The position numbers and the translations under genes were made by a program. This document shows positions 17,677 through 26,412 of a DNA stretch of 64,000 nucleotides, one piece after another. The stretch comes from an uncultured Candidatus Saccharibacteria bacterium (lineage in GTDB: Bacteria; Patescibacteriota; Saccharimonadia; Saccharimonadales; Saccharimonadaceae). The first letter of the stretch is position 1. The number at the start of each line of letters is the position of its first letter. The DNA lies in assembly GCA_947307225.1 (NCBI GenBank), contig CAMZIL010000001.1, positions 1 to 64,000 of the forward strand. The letters run 5' to 3'. Below the pieces are notes generated by a model. The model searched no databases, was not told the DNA's origin, and saw nothing but the letters and a program-made list of their open reading frames with translations.

Positions 17677-18744
17677 TTATAGAATTGTGCACATCTTTTG
17701 GCAATACTTGCGGATATTCGTGTTGTGGCCGGCCTCTGTTTGCGCGTAGTACATTTTGCCGTCGTCGCCGGTCAAGAAATAGAGGTCATTCGTCGGGGTT
17801 GGATCGGCAACAGCCTTGAGAGAATCGCGATTTGGCGTCGAAATTGGCGACGGAGGCAAGCCGCCGCAGCTACGAGAGTTCCAAGGGCATGGAATCTTTA
17901 GGTAGGACATGTCTGTTTTGTCGCGATATGGGTTAATCTGGTCGGCTCTGTACGCGATAACTGCGTCTGAACCGAGCGGAATGCCCTTCTTGAGACGAGT
18001 TTCAAAGACCTGAGCAATATGGCGCTTTTCTTCGTAGCTAGCCGGCGCCTCACGCTGGATGATAGATGCAAGGATAATCCCCTGATGGAGCGTGAAACCT
18101 TTTTGCTGGTACTTCGTAATGAGATTTTCTTCTTTGACGACCTTCAGCATGTGGTCAAAGAGCTTATTCAGGATCATTTCTACGGTATCCGTAGCATAAA
18201 ACTCATATGTATCACCCCAGATATAGCCTTCGAGCGAGGCGTCAACTGGCTTAGTCTTCAGCAGCTCATGATCGTACTTTTTAGCGAGTGCAGCATCCAC
18301 TTCCGCCTCTTCGAAGCCAGCATCAATAAAACGCTTGCGGGTAGCGCGAATTGTCTCGCCTGGGAGAAAAGTCATCCGGATCGTGCGAACAGCAATGCCG
18401 GCGTTGAGCGATTTTATGATTGCCTCGACTGACATATTTTTGCTAAATTTGTAGTCACCTGGAAGGAGATTTTTATTCTCTGCCTGGAAGGAAAGATAAA
18501 TACGGAACGCCAAGGCAGACTTGATGAGACCTGCTTTCTCGAGGTTTTCTGCGATAGCCTGAGCGCTCTCGCCTTCTTTCACCGTAAAGTCCTGAAGCTT
18601 ACACTCTTCCTTCGAACATTCAACACCGTAGACGGCAGAGATATTGCTCTGGTACCAGATTACCGCACAAGCTGCAGCGATGATTGCGAGCAGTAAAAGA
18701 ACTGCGACGATATATAGAATCCTGCGAATAACACGTTTAGACAT
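17677..18744 (-). CDS. mltG: Endolytic murein transglycosylase MltG
   Basis: 355 residues: one N-terminal membrane helix (about 8-30), a LysM-like subdomain and the YceG/MltG catalytic domain with IILASIIQREA (catalytic Glu), RLKKGIPLGSDAVIAY, LPPSPISTPNRDSLKAVADP and the C-terminal TEAGHN. It cuts nascent glycan strands and sets their length. A strong GAGGAGGAGG site precedes ATG 18742-18744, which overlaps the end of ruvX by 8 bases. The ruvX-mltG neighbourhood is common in bacteria. Confidence 0.92.
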   Translation of the reverse strand: MSKRVIRRILYIVAVLLLLAIIAAACAVIWYQSNISAVYGVECSKEECKLQDFTVKEGESAQAIAENLEKAGLIKSALAFRIYLSFQAENKNLLPGDYKFSKNMSVEAIIKSLNAGIAVRTIRMTFLPGETIRATRKRFIDAGFEEAEVDAALAKKYDHELLKTKPVDASLEGYIWGDTYEFYATDTVEMILNKLFDHMLKVVKEENLITKYQQKGFTLHQGIILASIIQREAPASYEEKRHIAQVFETRLKKGIPLGSDAVIAYRADQINPYRDKTDMSYLKIPCPWNSRSCGGLPPSPISTPNRDSLKAVADPTPTNDLYFLTGDDGKMYYAQTEAGHNTNIRKYCQKMCTIL

Positions 18745-19186
18745 TTTTTACCTCCTCCTCAATTTGGCGCAAATCCGAACGCTCGAGAAAATCCTGCAAA
18801 ATCACGGCGGCAGCCTCTTCGTCGACTTTGCCAGCCTGACGATCCGAGCGCGTTGGCTTCAATAGCTCTTCGGCCGCGATCGAGGTATAAGATTCGTCCT
18901 GGAAATATACTTTCAGCTCTTTCCCCTCATGCTTGACAAAATAGTCCTGAAGTGCTATAATAAAGTTATGGACCGTAGCCGTTTGGCGGGTCTCTTCTCC
19001 GCTGTTATTGCGCGGACTACCAGATACGATACAATCCGCCTTCTCCAGGCGATATTTTTTTGCGATTTCAGCAAACTCATTCCCGTCTACCGGGATCATC
19101 CCGCGCGGAATTGCAATGCGCACGGCGGTATCGGCGAATGCTACGCCGATACGTTTAGTGCCAACATCAAGTGCTAAAATGCGCAT
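18737..19186 (-). CDS. ruvX: Putative Holliday junction resolvase RuvX/YqgF
   Basis: 149 residues, typical of YqgF (RNase H fold): LALDVGTKRIGVAFADT with the first catalytic Asp, DCIVSGSPRN, and DESYTSIAAEELL with further acidic residues. Its roles include 16S rRNA 5' processing and possible junction resolution. Its ATG shares one base with the stop of the preceding gene (TAATG), so it is translationally coupled. Confidence 0.9.
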   Translation of the reverse strand: MRILALDVGTKRIGVAFADTAVRIAIPRGMIPVDGNEFAEIAKKYRLEKADCIVSGSPRNNSGEETRQTATVHNFIIALQDYFVKHEGKELKVYFQDESYTSIAAEELLKPTRSDRQAGKVDEEAAAVILQDFLERSDLRQIEEEVKNV

Positions 19187-20964
19187 TATTTTTCTAGTTC
19201 GATATTAACTTCAGTCTTATTAGTGTCAGCCGGGACGCTCATGACGAAGAAGTAGCTCGTGTCAATCTTGGCACTAGAGACACCATTAATAGATTTGAGG
19301 CGAGACTGACATTCGCCAACCTTGTAACCGAGACATTTCTCGCGGACCATCTCGTCAGTAACGCGAGGACCGGTCTTGACGGTAGTCTTGAGCTTAGCAG
19401 AATTATCATCGGCGGAGTTCTGGAAGGCCTCAAAGAAGGCTTTGTCGATACCGGTGTCATAAATCATCTGAGTATCATCGCCGAGCGTTGAGCTTACAAC
19501 GGTCTTAATGTAGGTCTCGACCGCTTCGCGCTGGACGGCGTACATCGTGTATGAAATCTCTTTCGAAATCTTTGGTGTGATCTTGTCGCCAACTTCCTCA
19601 TTGAGGGCTGGGGAAGAAATGACCTTTGGCTCGGTCTGCTTCATGTCGCCGAGAAGGACATAGTTGCCGCCAAATTCGCTCTCGAGTTCCCTCTTAATAT
19701 CATTAATGTCAGGCATTTCAATATCGCTAGATGCGGTTTCAAAATCTTCCTTTGAAACGATCGTGACCATCTTGCTCGAGCCGCCAGTCATAGCAGTGCT
19801 AGTAACCTTATAATTGCTCGGGATGCTGACACTGCTAGTAATCCCAGTTGTCGCAGCAGCAACGTTATACCCCTCGCCATTTTCTTTAGCCACGACGGAT
19901 ATTATCTTAGTGATATCGTTAACAGTACATGCTTTATAGTGGCAAAATCCAAGTGCATTAGAACTTGCAGACAAGTCGGCATCCTCAGACGAGATAAATG
20001 CTTTACCGCCTATTGTGAATGTAGTGCCTTTAGGAATTATAAACTTTAGGCTGGCGTCTGACGCGATAATATCGCCTTTTGGACGAGTGATCGTAATCTT
20101 ACCCGTGGCCTTGGTACCCTTATCCATCTGGCCGGTGGCCTTGAACTCTTTTTCGCCCTTCTTCGCGATGGTCTTCTCCTCGAGATAGAAGATACCCTTC
20201 TTTGGATCGGCCTTCGACTCGTCCTTAACAAAAGTAATCTTCTCGGTGAAGTTCGACGAAGTCGTATGGACCTTTACGGAAATCTTCGCAGCTGGCGCAA
20301 TAACATTTGCCCAGAAGCTGAACAAGATAATAATCACCAATGCGACGCCGCCAATAATGATATATTTGCGATACTTAGCAAAGTTTGGAATCTTCATCCC
20401 CTTCATCTTTGCGGCAGCTTTTTCGTTCTTCGTCTTTGGCTCGGCGTCATCCTCTGCCTCGGGCTCAGGCTCGCCTTCGATCACGTCCTCTGCTGGTTCT
20501 TTCTTCTCAACTTTCACGGCCGCAGCGACAGGAACCTTTTTTGCAGCAGGAGCGGCTTTTGGCGCGTCATCTTTCGCCTCAGCCTCATCCTCGCCCTCTT
20601 TCGGTTTGATCTTTACCTCAACTTTTTCATCCTTGCCATCGATGGTGTCGTTGGATTCTTTGTCGTCGCCAAACTCAATAGCATCATCGTCTGGAAGCTG
20701 CGGTTTGCTCTGGAGGTTCTTTGCGATTGGCATTGCGACACTGCCGGCGAGGCGGCGAAGCGATTCGTCGGTCGTAATCAGGACCACCGTCTTTTCATTT
20801 TGGCGAGCGGCCTTTGCAATCAATTTGAAGTTAACGGCGCTACGCAGAACACCAGCTTTTTTAGGTGGAACGAGCGCAACAATCTTATGTTTTGAGCCCT
20901 TGATGTTTGCCAAGATATCAGTAATATCCTGCTCCGGCTCAATATAGATGACGTCTTTATTCAT
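19186..20964 (-). CDS. Large single-pass membrane protein, conserved-CPR type
   Basis: 592 residues from ATG 20962-20964. The N-terminal domain (about 1-85: VIYIEPEQDITDIL, KIVALVPPKKAGVLRS, KTVVLITTDES) has an alternating alpha/beta look. It is followed by an acidic Ala-rich linker, one membrane helix (about 215-240) and an extracytoplasmic beta-rich domain (about 250-592) with GTKATGKITITRPKG and Cys pairs. Similar CPR proteins are often labelled baseplate J-like; I infer only a cytoplasmic sensor-like domain joined to an external domain. TATAAT (20972-20977) is 7 bases before the ATG: leaderless. It heads the ruvX-mltG operon. Confidence 0.65.
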   Translation of the reverse strand: MNKDVIYIEPEQDITDILANIKGSKHKIVALVPPKKAGVLRSAVNFKLIAKAARQNEKTVVLITTDESLRRLAGSVAMPIAKNLQSKPQLPDDDAIEFGDDKESNDTIDGKDEKVEVKIKPKEGEDEAEAKDDAPKAAPAAKKVPVAAAVKVEKKEPAEDVIEGEPEPEAEDDAEPKTKNEKAAAKMKGMKIPNFAKYRKYIIIGGVALVIIILFSFWANVIAPAAKISVKVHTTSSNFTEKITFVKDESKADPKKGIFYLEEKTIAKKGEKEFKATGQMDKGTKATGKITITRPKGDIIASDASLKFIIPKGTTFTIGGKAFISSEDADLSASSNALGFCHYKACTVNDITKIISVVAKENGEGYNVAAATTGITSSVSIPSNYKVTSTAMTGGSSKMVTIVSKEDFETASSDIEMPDINDIKRELESEFGGNYVLLGDMKQTEPKVISSPALNEEVGDKITPKISKEISYTMYAVQREAVETYIKTVVSSTLGDDTQMIYDTGIDKAFFEAFQNSADDNSAKLKTTVKTGPRVTDEMVREKCLGYKVGECQSRLKSINGVSSAKIDTSYFFVMSVPADTNKTEVNIELEK

Positions 20965-21010
20965 AAATTTAATTATATCAGAGAAATGCGCTTGTGGTAA
21001 AATAGTGAAA

Positions 21011-22525
21011 ATGGGCTTGTTCAAGAAAAAAACTGTTACCGCCGAAGAAGCAACCGTCACGTTGGTGCCGAGTGCTCTTAATGTGGGTGGGCAGGAATTG
21101 AGCGAGCTGGTCTTGAAGTCGATTCGCGAAGGCGTCATTATTGTCGGCGAAAATCACAATATTAAACTCGTGAACCCAATGGCGAGCCTCATGCTCGGCA
21201 GAAGCACTGACGAATTGATCGGCCTCAATTTTGATTCCGGCATCAACCTCATCGACAAGTCTGGCAATCGCGTCCCAGAAAATATGAACCCGATTACGAA
21301 CAGCCTAAAAACGGGCGAAGTTTCCGAGAGCCGCGACCTAAACTTGCTGACTGTCGGCAGCAATAAAACCACTCCGATCTCGCTCATTGTCGCCCCAACC
21401 GGCGCCGCCGGATCGAGCGTCGTCGTCACCTTCCGTGATATTGCAAAGGAGCTCGAGGAGGAACGCGAACGTACGGACTTTATCTCGACCGCGAGCCACG
21501 AAATGCGCACGCCTGTCGCGAGCATCGAGGGTTATCTTGGCCTTGCCATGAACCCAGCTACCGCTACCGTTGACGAGCGCGCAATGCAATATCTCAACAA
21601 GGCTCACGAATCATCACAGCATCTTGGCCGCCTATTCCAGGATTTGCTAGATACGACTAAGCTCGAGGATGGCAAAATCCGCACCCGCATGGAGCCTGTC
21701 GAAATCGTTAGCCTCGTAAAACAATTGGCCGACGCGCAAATTCCAAATATCCAAGCTAAGGGTCTCAGCTATCGCTTCGGTACGAATGACGGGGATAAAC
21801 AGATTGGCGGACTAAATATTAGCCAGGTTATCTACGCCAGCATCGACCGCGATTTCTTGCAGGAAATTCTCAACAACTTGATCGAAAATGCAATTAAATA
21901 CACGCCAGCCGGCTGGGTTACAGTTAACGTCAAAGCCGACAATTATAACGTCCAGATCATTGTCGAAGATACCGGCATCGGCATCCCGCGCGACGAAACT
22001 GAGCATATTTTCCAGAAATTCTACCGCGTCGACAACAGCGACACGCGCGAAATTGGCGGCACTGGCCTCGGCCTTGCTCTCGTCAAACAGCGTGTTGAGC
22101 TCATGGGCGGAAAGATTTGGGTGGAAAGCGAACAAGGCAAAGGCTCGCGCTTCATCATGATGGTCCCACGTCTCAGCGAAGAGGCCTATGCCCAGCAGCG
22201 CTTCCTATTTGAAAACCAGCAAAAAATGCAGGCCATGGCCCACTCGCATGAGCGCGCCGTTCAGGCCTTTATTGCCGGTGGTGCTCCAACTGCAGAAATG
22301 GTCAACGAACCAGAATCAAGCGCAGATCAGATGCTCGCTGCCGCGCAGCAGGCTGCCCAAACTGCAGCACCGGTGCCGACTCCGACTCCAGCCCCAGCAG
22401 CTGCTCCTGCACCAGCACCTGCGCCTGCCCCTACTCCCGCTCCTGCGCCTGCCCCACAAGCACCAACTCCGGCACCCGCTCCAGCCCCTACGCCACAAGC
22501 GTCAACTACTCCGCCGCAAGCCTAG
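21011..22525 (+). CDS. Cytoplasmic PAS-domain sensor histidine kinase
   Basis: 504 residues from ATG 21011. PAS domain (about 30-145), HisKA with phospho-acceptor His near 163 (ASHEMRTPVASIEGYL), then HATPase with N-box NNLIENAIKY, G1 EDTGIGIP, F-box IFQKFYRVD and G2 GGTGLGLALV. No membrane segment is visible, so the input is cytoplasmic. The last about 65 residues are Pro/Ala/Thr repeats. TGGTAAAAT lies 7 bases before ATG, a leaderless start that overlaps the divergent promoter of the large membrane protein. The response regulator follows after 47 bases. Confidence 0.88.
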   Translation: MGLFKKKTVTAEEATVTLVPSALNVGGQELSELVLKSIREGVIIVGENHNIKLVNPMASLMLGRSTDELIGLNFDSGINLIDKSGNRVPENMNPITNSLKTGEVSESRDLNLLTVGSNKTTPISLIVAPTGAAGSSVVVTFRDIAKELEEERERTDFISTASHEMRTPVASIEGYLGLAMNPATATVDERAMQYLNKAHESSQHLGRLFQDLLDTTKLEDGKIRTRMEPVEIVSLVKQLADAQIPNIQAKGLSYRFGTNDGDKQIGGLNISQVIYASIDRDFLQEILNNLIENAIKYTPAGWVTVNVKADNYNVQIIVEDTGIGIPRDETEHIFQKFYRVDNSDTREIGGTGLGLALVKQRVELMGGKIWVESEQGKGSRFIMMVPRLSEEAYAQQRFLFENQQKMQAMAHSHERAVQAFIAGGAPTAEMVNEPESSADQMLAAAQQAAQTAAPVPTPTPAPAAAPAPAPAPAPTPAPAPAPQAPTPAPAPAPTPQASTTPPQA

Positions 22526-22572
22526 CTTTTCGGGTGGATTTTTAAGCATAAGTATTATAAAATAAAACTAAT

Positions 22573-23691
22573 ATGACCAAGATTATGTTAGTCGAGGACG
22601 ACAAGTCCTTGCGAGAAATCTACAGCATCAGGCTGGTCGCCGAAGGGTACAACATTGTCTCCGCCGGCGATGGCGAGGAGGCACTCGCGCTCGCCGTACA
22701 AGAAAAACCGGATCTTATCGTCTCTGACGTTATGATGCCAAAAATCTCTGGCTTCGACATGCTAGATATTTTGCGTTCTACGCCAGAAACTAGCAAAATA
22801 AAGGTCATCATGATGACCGCCCTTTCTAGCGAAGACCAGCGCATGCGCGGCGAAGAGCTCGGCGCAGATCGCTATCTCGTAAAATCTCAGGTCGGCATCG
22901 AAGACGTTATTAACACTGTTCATGAAGTTCTTGGCGATAGACCAAACGCAAATGCTAGCGCAAATCTAGACATTGCTTCTTCAATTTCCGCAGCAGGCCC
23001 AACTCCTGCGCCAGCGCCAAAGCCAGCTGCAGCTCCTGCTCCAGCACCAGCACCTGCTCCTGCTCCAGCTCCAAAGCCAGTCATTCCTAACGCTCCGGCA
23101 CCTGCTCCTGCTCCAGCTCCAGCTCCAGCACCTGCGCCAGCGCCAAAGCCAGCTGCCGCTCCTGCTCCAGCTCCAGCTCCGGCGCCAGCACCTGCAAACA
23201 CGCCAAACGGTGGCGAACGCGTAATCCAGCCGATCAATGATCCGAACGCTGATGAAAACCGCGAAGCTATGCAGCGCAAGATGGACGAGCTCTTGAATGG
23301 CGGCGCTCCAGAAAGCGCACCGGAAGCTCCGGCACCAGCTGCAGAACCAGCACCTGAAGCTCCAGCGCCAAAGCCAGCTGCCGCTCCAATGCCAAATCCG
23401 ACCCCAGTAAACCCAGCAGATATTCCAGCTGAGCAATCTCGCCCAACAACCGACGAGGGCGCAGCTGCCGCCGCAAATACTGATGCTATTCAGCCAGGTT
23501 ATGCACAGAATCTCGCAAACGATTTGAGCCGCGATATGCAGGATGGCGACGTTGATCCAAATTCGGTCGCAGCCCAGATGAGCAAAGACCTTCAGGATGA
23601 TCCGCTAACTCAGCAAGCACAGGCTATGCCTACCCCAATCGCAGGCGAAACGCCAGATGCAGCACCAGCCAACACCGATGCTCAGGCTTAA
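22573..23691 (+). CDS. Response regulator receiver protein with Pro/Ala-rich tail, no output domain
   Basis: 372 residues. The receiver domain (1-120) has acidic residues EDD at 8-10, phospho-acceptor Asp near 52 (LIVSDVMMP), Thr (MMTALSSED) and Lys (YLVKSQ). The remaining 250 residues are mostly repeated Ala-Pro dipeptides, broken by GGERVIQPINDPNADENREAMQ and an acidic Ala/Gln-rich end. No DNA-binding or enzymatic domain is seen. A TATTATAAAAT box lies shortly upstream with no ribosome site, so the leader is short or absent. It presumably pairs with the kinase before it. Confidence 0.85.
   Translation: MTKIMLVEDDKSLREIYSIRLVAEGYNIVSAGDGEEALALAVQEKPDLIVSDVMMPKISGFDMLDILRSTPETSKIKVIMMTALSSEDQRMRGEELGADRYLVKSQVGIEDVINTVHEVLGDRPNANASANLDIASSISAAGPTPAPAPKPAAAPAPAPAPAPAPAPKPVIPNAPAPAPAPAPAPAPAPAPKPAAAPAPAPAPAPAPANTPNGGERVIQPINDPNADENREAMQRKMDELLNGGAPESAPEAPAPAAEPAPEAPAPKPAAAPMPNPTPVNPADIPAEQSRPTTDEGAAAAANTDAIQPGYAQNLANDLSRDMQDGDVDPNSVAAQMSKDLQDDPLTQQAQAMPTPIAGETPDAAPANTDAQA
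22990..23205. repeat. Low-complexity Ala-Pro coding repeat
   Basis: Tandem, imperfect units of GCTCC(A/T)GC and related codons encode (AP)n with interspersed KP. Similar tracts occur at 22370-22520 in the kinase gene and near 23325-23400. They form a flexible linker and are a possible site of slippage. Confidence 0.8.
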
Positions 23692-24352
23692 TAAATACTT
23701 GGCAACAAATTTTGGAATATCTCGTCGCGAAGCCGATAATCTGATTTCAGCCGGCAAAGTCTTGGTCAATAATAAGCCGGCCGAGATCGGCGCGCGCGTA
23801 GAAGAAACTGATAGCGTTGTTGTTGATGGCAAAAAAATTACGTCGCAAAAACTGATTTATATCGCCCTTAATAAACCGGCTGGCTATGTCTGTAGCCGCA
23901 AACGCCAAGGCGATACGCCAACGATGTATGAACTCTTGCCAGCTGATTTGCAGGCGCTAAAAAGCGTCGGCCGCCTCGACAAGGATTCGTCCGGTATTAT
24001 TTTACTGACTAATGATGGCGACTTTGCTTTTCAAATGACCCATCCTCGCTTCGTAAAAACAAAAATCTACGAAGTTCATATCGATCGTGCCCTAGAGCCG
24101 CTTCATCAACAGATGATCGCCGATTTTGGCGTTCAGCTCCCTGATGGGCGCAGCCAATTGGGCCTCGAAAAACTCGATGAGAGCCGCAGTTTTTGGCGCA
24201 TCACGATGAGCGAAGGGCGCAATAGGCAGATCCGCCGCACGTTCGAGGCGCTCGGCTACAAAGTCACCGCATTACATCGCACAAATTTCGGCCGCTACGG
24301 ATTAGACGGATTGGAATCCGGCAAATTCGTCGAAGTGCCGAAAGTAAACTAA
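23678..24352 (+). CDS. rRNA pseudouridine synthase, RsuA/RluB family
   Basis: 224 residues from ATG 23678, which overlaps the response regulator end by 14 bases. S4 RNA-binding domain (LRLNKYLATNFGISRREAD), then the synthase domain with catalytic Asp in GRLDKDSSGIILLTNDGDF and the late EGRNRQIRRTFEALG motif. It makes pseudouridine in ribosomal RNA; whether it acts on 16S (RsuA) or 23S (RluB) cannot be told. It ends convergently, overlapping ftsA-like 24349 by 4 bases. Confidence 0.9.
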   Translation: MLRLNKYLATNFGISRREADNLISAGKVLVNNKPAEIGARVEETDSVVVDGKKITSQKLIYIALNKPAGYVCSRKRQGDTPTMYELLPADLQALKSVGRLDKDSSGIILLTNDGDFAFQMTHPRFVKTKIYEVHIDRALEPLHQQMIADFGVQLPDGRSQLGLEKLDESRSFWRITMSEGRNRQIRRTFEALGYKVTALHRTNFGRYGLDGLESGKFVEVPKVN

Positions 24353-25644
24353 TTCTTCAAAAGTCTCGACAGTTTTGCTTTGAGGCTACCATTTTCAGGC
24401 ACGCCAACCAAAGTGTCCATACCAACACGGAGCAGGCCCATAGCGGTTACGAAAGTATGGTCTAGCTCGCGATCAGTATCGTTTTCGATGCCGGCAATCA
24501 TGTCTGGCTCGATAATATTTACGAGTGGACGACGCGCAAACGGCAGCTCTTTGTACCAATCGCTAGTCGCTAATAGCTCTGGAATCTCGGACAAGCCTGC
24601 GCCTCCACCACATAAGAGAATCTGGCCCGGCAAAGTTTCGAGCTGATCGAATTCCTCGATTGCGAGTTCTACGCCCGATTGCCATACCTCAAGGTTGCGC
24701 TCGATGGCAGCATCATATTTTTTGCGGATTTCTGGCTTTACCTTCGGCGAATCGGCGAGCAACTTTAGCTTTTCTGCATCCTCGAAGCTAAGGCCAAGTT
24801 TCTGTGCGATCTGGTGCGTAAAGCTACGGCCGCCGATCGAGAACATCTTCGTGCCCTCAACGCCGCCATCGTCAACGACAGCAATATCCGTGGTGCCGCC
24901 ACCAATATCCATCACAATACCGGAGAAATTCGATTCAACATCGTCGCCAAGACAAGCGCGGCAAACGGCGAATGGCTCAACGGCGACAGTTACCAAGTCT
25001 AGTTCTAGCTCGTCACAAACGCGCTCAATTGCGGAAATATGAACAAGCGGAGCGAATGCGGTATAAATCTGCACTGTAATCTCTTTGCCCTTAAAACCAA
25101 TTGGGTTTGAGACCTTGTAGCCATCGATGCGCAAAGAAACGAGCGCGGAATTAATTAACCGAACTTCAACGTCCTTGTTATTCGTTTCCATGGCAACCTC
25201 GCGGCGGGCACGCTCGCCAGTTTTTTGCTGAACCTGCTTGATAATCTTTTCCATCTCGAGGTCAGTAATCGGTCTACTAGCATCAGCACGGCGATATCTG
25301 ATCGATGCCGTATTGCCCTTGATGAGTTCGCCGGCAATGCCAATAACGACTTCCTGCGCGCGGACACCAGCCATTTCCTCGGCCTTCGTCAAAGCTTCTT
25401 CACAAGTCTGAGCAACACCATCAATATCTGCGATTGCGCCAGCATACATATTCGTAGGCGCTTCATGTGCCTTGCCGACACCAACAATCTTTAGGCCCGT
25501 CTTGCTCTTTTTAGCAATTAGCGCCTTAACGTATTCCGTACCAATATCGAGGGCAAGTAAATAATCGTCAGGATTCTTCTGAGATTTTGGGACTTTACTG
25601 GCAGTTTTTGCGATAACTTCTTTGCCACGAGAAATAATGCTCAT
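24349..25644 (-). CDS. FtsA/PilM-family actin-like ATPase
   Basis: 431 residues. Actin-fold signatures: LALDIGTEYVKALI (phosphate 1), VMDIGGGTTDIAVV (phosphate 2) and LLCGGGAGLSEIPEL (adenosine motif), with an SHS2-like insert. The C-terminal NGSLKAKLSRLLKN looks like the amphipathic membrane-targeting helix of FtsA, favouring the division protein over PilM of type IV pili. No ftsZ is in the window. TGCTATAAT (25651-25656) lies 6 bases before ATG 25642-25644: leaderless, with the -10 box overlapping the stop of the upstream gene. Confidence 0.8.
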   Translation of the reverse strand: MSIISRGKEVIAKTASKVPKSQKNPDDYLLALDIGTEYVKALIAKKSKTGLKIVGVGKAHEAPTNMYAGAIADIDGVAQTCEEALTKAEEMAGVRAQEVVIGIAGELIKGNTASIRYRRADASRPITDLEMEKIIKQVQQKTGERARREVAMETNNKDVEVRLINSALVSLRIDGYKVSNPIGFKGKEITVQIYTAFAPLVHISAIERVCDELELDLVTVAVEPFAVCRACLGDDVESNFSGIVMDIGGGTTDIAVVDDGGVEGTKMFSIGGRSFTHQIAQKLGLSFEDAEKLKLLADSPKVKPEIRKKYDAAIERNLEVWQSGVELAIEEFDQLETLPGQILLCGGGAGLSEIPELLATSDWYKELPFARRPLVNIIEPDMIAGIENDTDRELDHTFVTAMGLLRVGMDTLVGVPENGSLKAKLSRLLKN

Positions 25645-25659
25645 GCTATCATTATAGCA

Positions 25660-26394
25660 CTATTCGTCGTCGCCTTCTTCTTCGTCTTCTTCGCCGCTCT
25701 CAAGTCGAGCCTGCTCTTCTTGGTCGATAGACTCGCCCTTCATCGTTTCTACGATGTCTTTGCCGTCTTCAATGGTTTCTTTCAGAGTCTTTACGTTCAA
25801 GCACGAGACTACTGCAAGCGTACCCGCAATCGTAGTGATAATACCCATCAACAAGTAGCTACCAATTCCGATCGAATCGGAGGCGAGGAGGAAGTAAATA
25901 CCAAAGCCAAGCTCAAATAGGGTCAAAACGAGTACGAATTTCCAATAGAAATCCTTATCGTCGCGCTTCTTGAAGGTCGAAATGGCGCCGAGCACACCGT
26001 TGAAGGTCGTGAAGCCACCGGCCATGAGGTTAAGAATCTTGTTCGTGAATTGCTCGTTCATGAGCAAGAAAACGCCGAGCGATGCGATCAGTAAGTAAAC
26101 TGCAGCTTCGAGAACTTGCAATAAGAGAATCTTGCGGCCTTCTCTTTTTTCGACGCGATCCGTCGCCTTATCGACGTTCGACTTAATATAACCGAGACGA
26201 TAGCAAGACCAGAATGAAAAGACGGCGCCAGCAATCAAAATCATCAGAGGCAACGTCTTCGTATCATTGCCATTTCCGTTTATTGCAGCAAAAGTCATCA
26301 TGAGACCCGGAATGAGCATCATGAGTGCAGCAGCAAGTTTATTTTTTAGAAAGATATTGTAGGCTTTTAGCCCGCGTTTTACTAGCCTATTCAT
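25660..26394 (-). CDS. Multi-pass membrane protein with acidic tail
   Basis: 244 residues with about six hydrophobic segments between 20 and 200 and a very acidic C-terminus (EEDEEEGDDE). The arrangement resembles HdeD/DUF308-type proteins, but no specific motif proves this. TGCTACGAT (26401-26406) is 6 bases before ATG 26392-26394, so the mRNA is predicted leaderless. Function unknown. Confidence 0.6.
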   Translation of the reverse strand: MNRLVKRGLKAYNIFLKNKLAAALMMLIPGLMMTFAAINGNGNDTKTLPLMILIAGAVFSFWSCYRLGYIKSNVDKATDRVEKREGRKILLLQVLEAAVYLLIASLGVFLLMNEQFTNKILNLMAGGFTTFNGVLGAISTFKKRDDKDFYWKFVLVLTLFELGFGIYFLLASDSIGIGSYLLMGIITTIAGTLAVVSCLNVKTLKETIEDGKDIVETMKGESIDQEEQARLESGEEDEEEGDDE

Positions 26395-26412
26395 AGCTTA
26401 ATCGTAGCACAT

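Noticed and set aside
20246-20947. Long plus-strand open frame opposite the large membrane protein gene
   Set aside because: It is antisense to a gene with a good promoter and coherent domains; the translation is low-complexity Ser/Phe and has no promoter or ribosome site.
22370-23400. Dense short repeats that could be mistaken for a CRISPR array or minisatellite
   Set aside because: They are in frame, lie within two coding sequences and encode Ala-Pro repeats; there are no constant repeat and unique spacer units and no cas genes.
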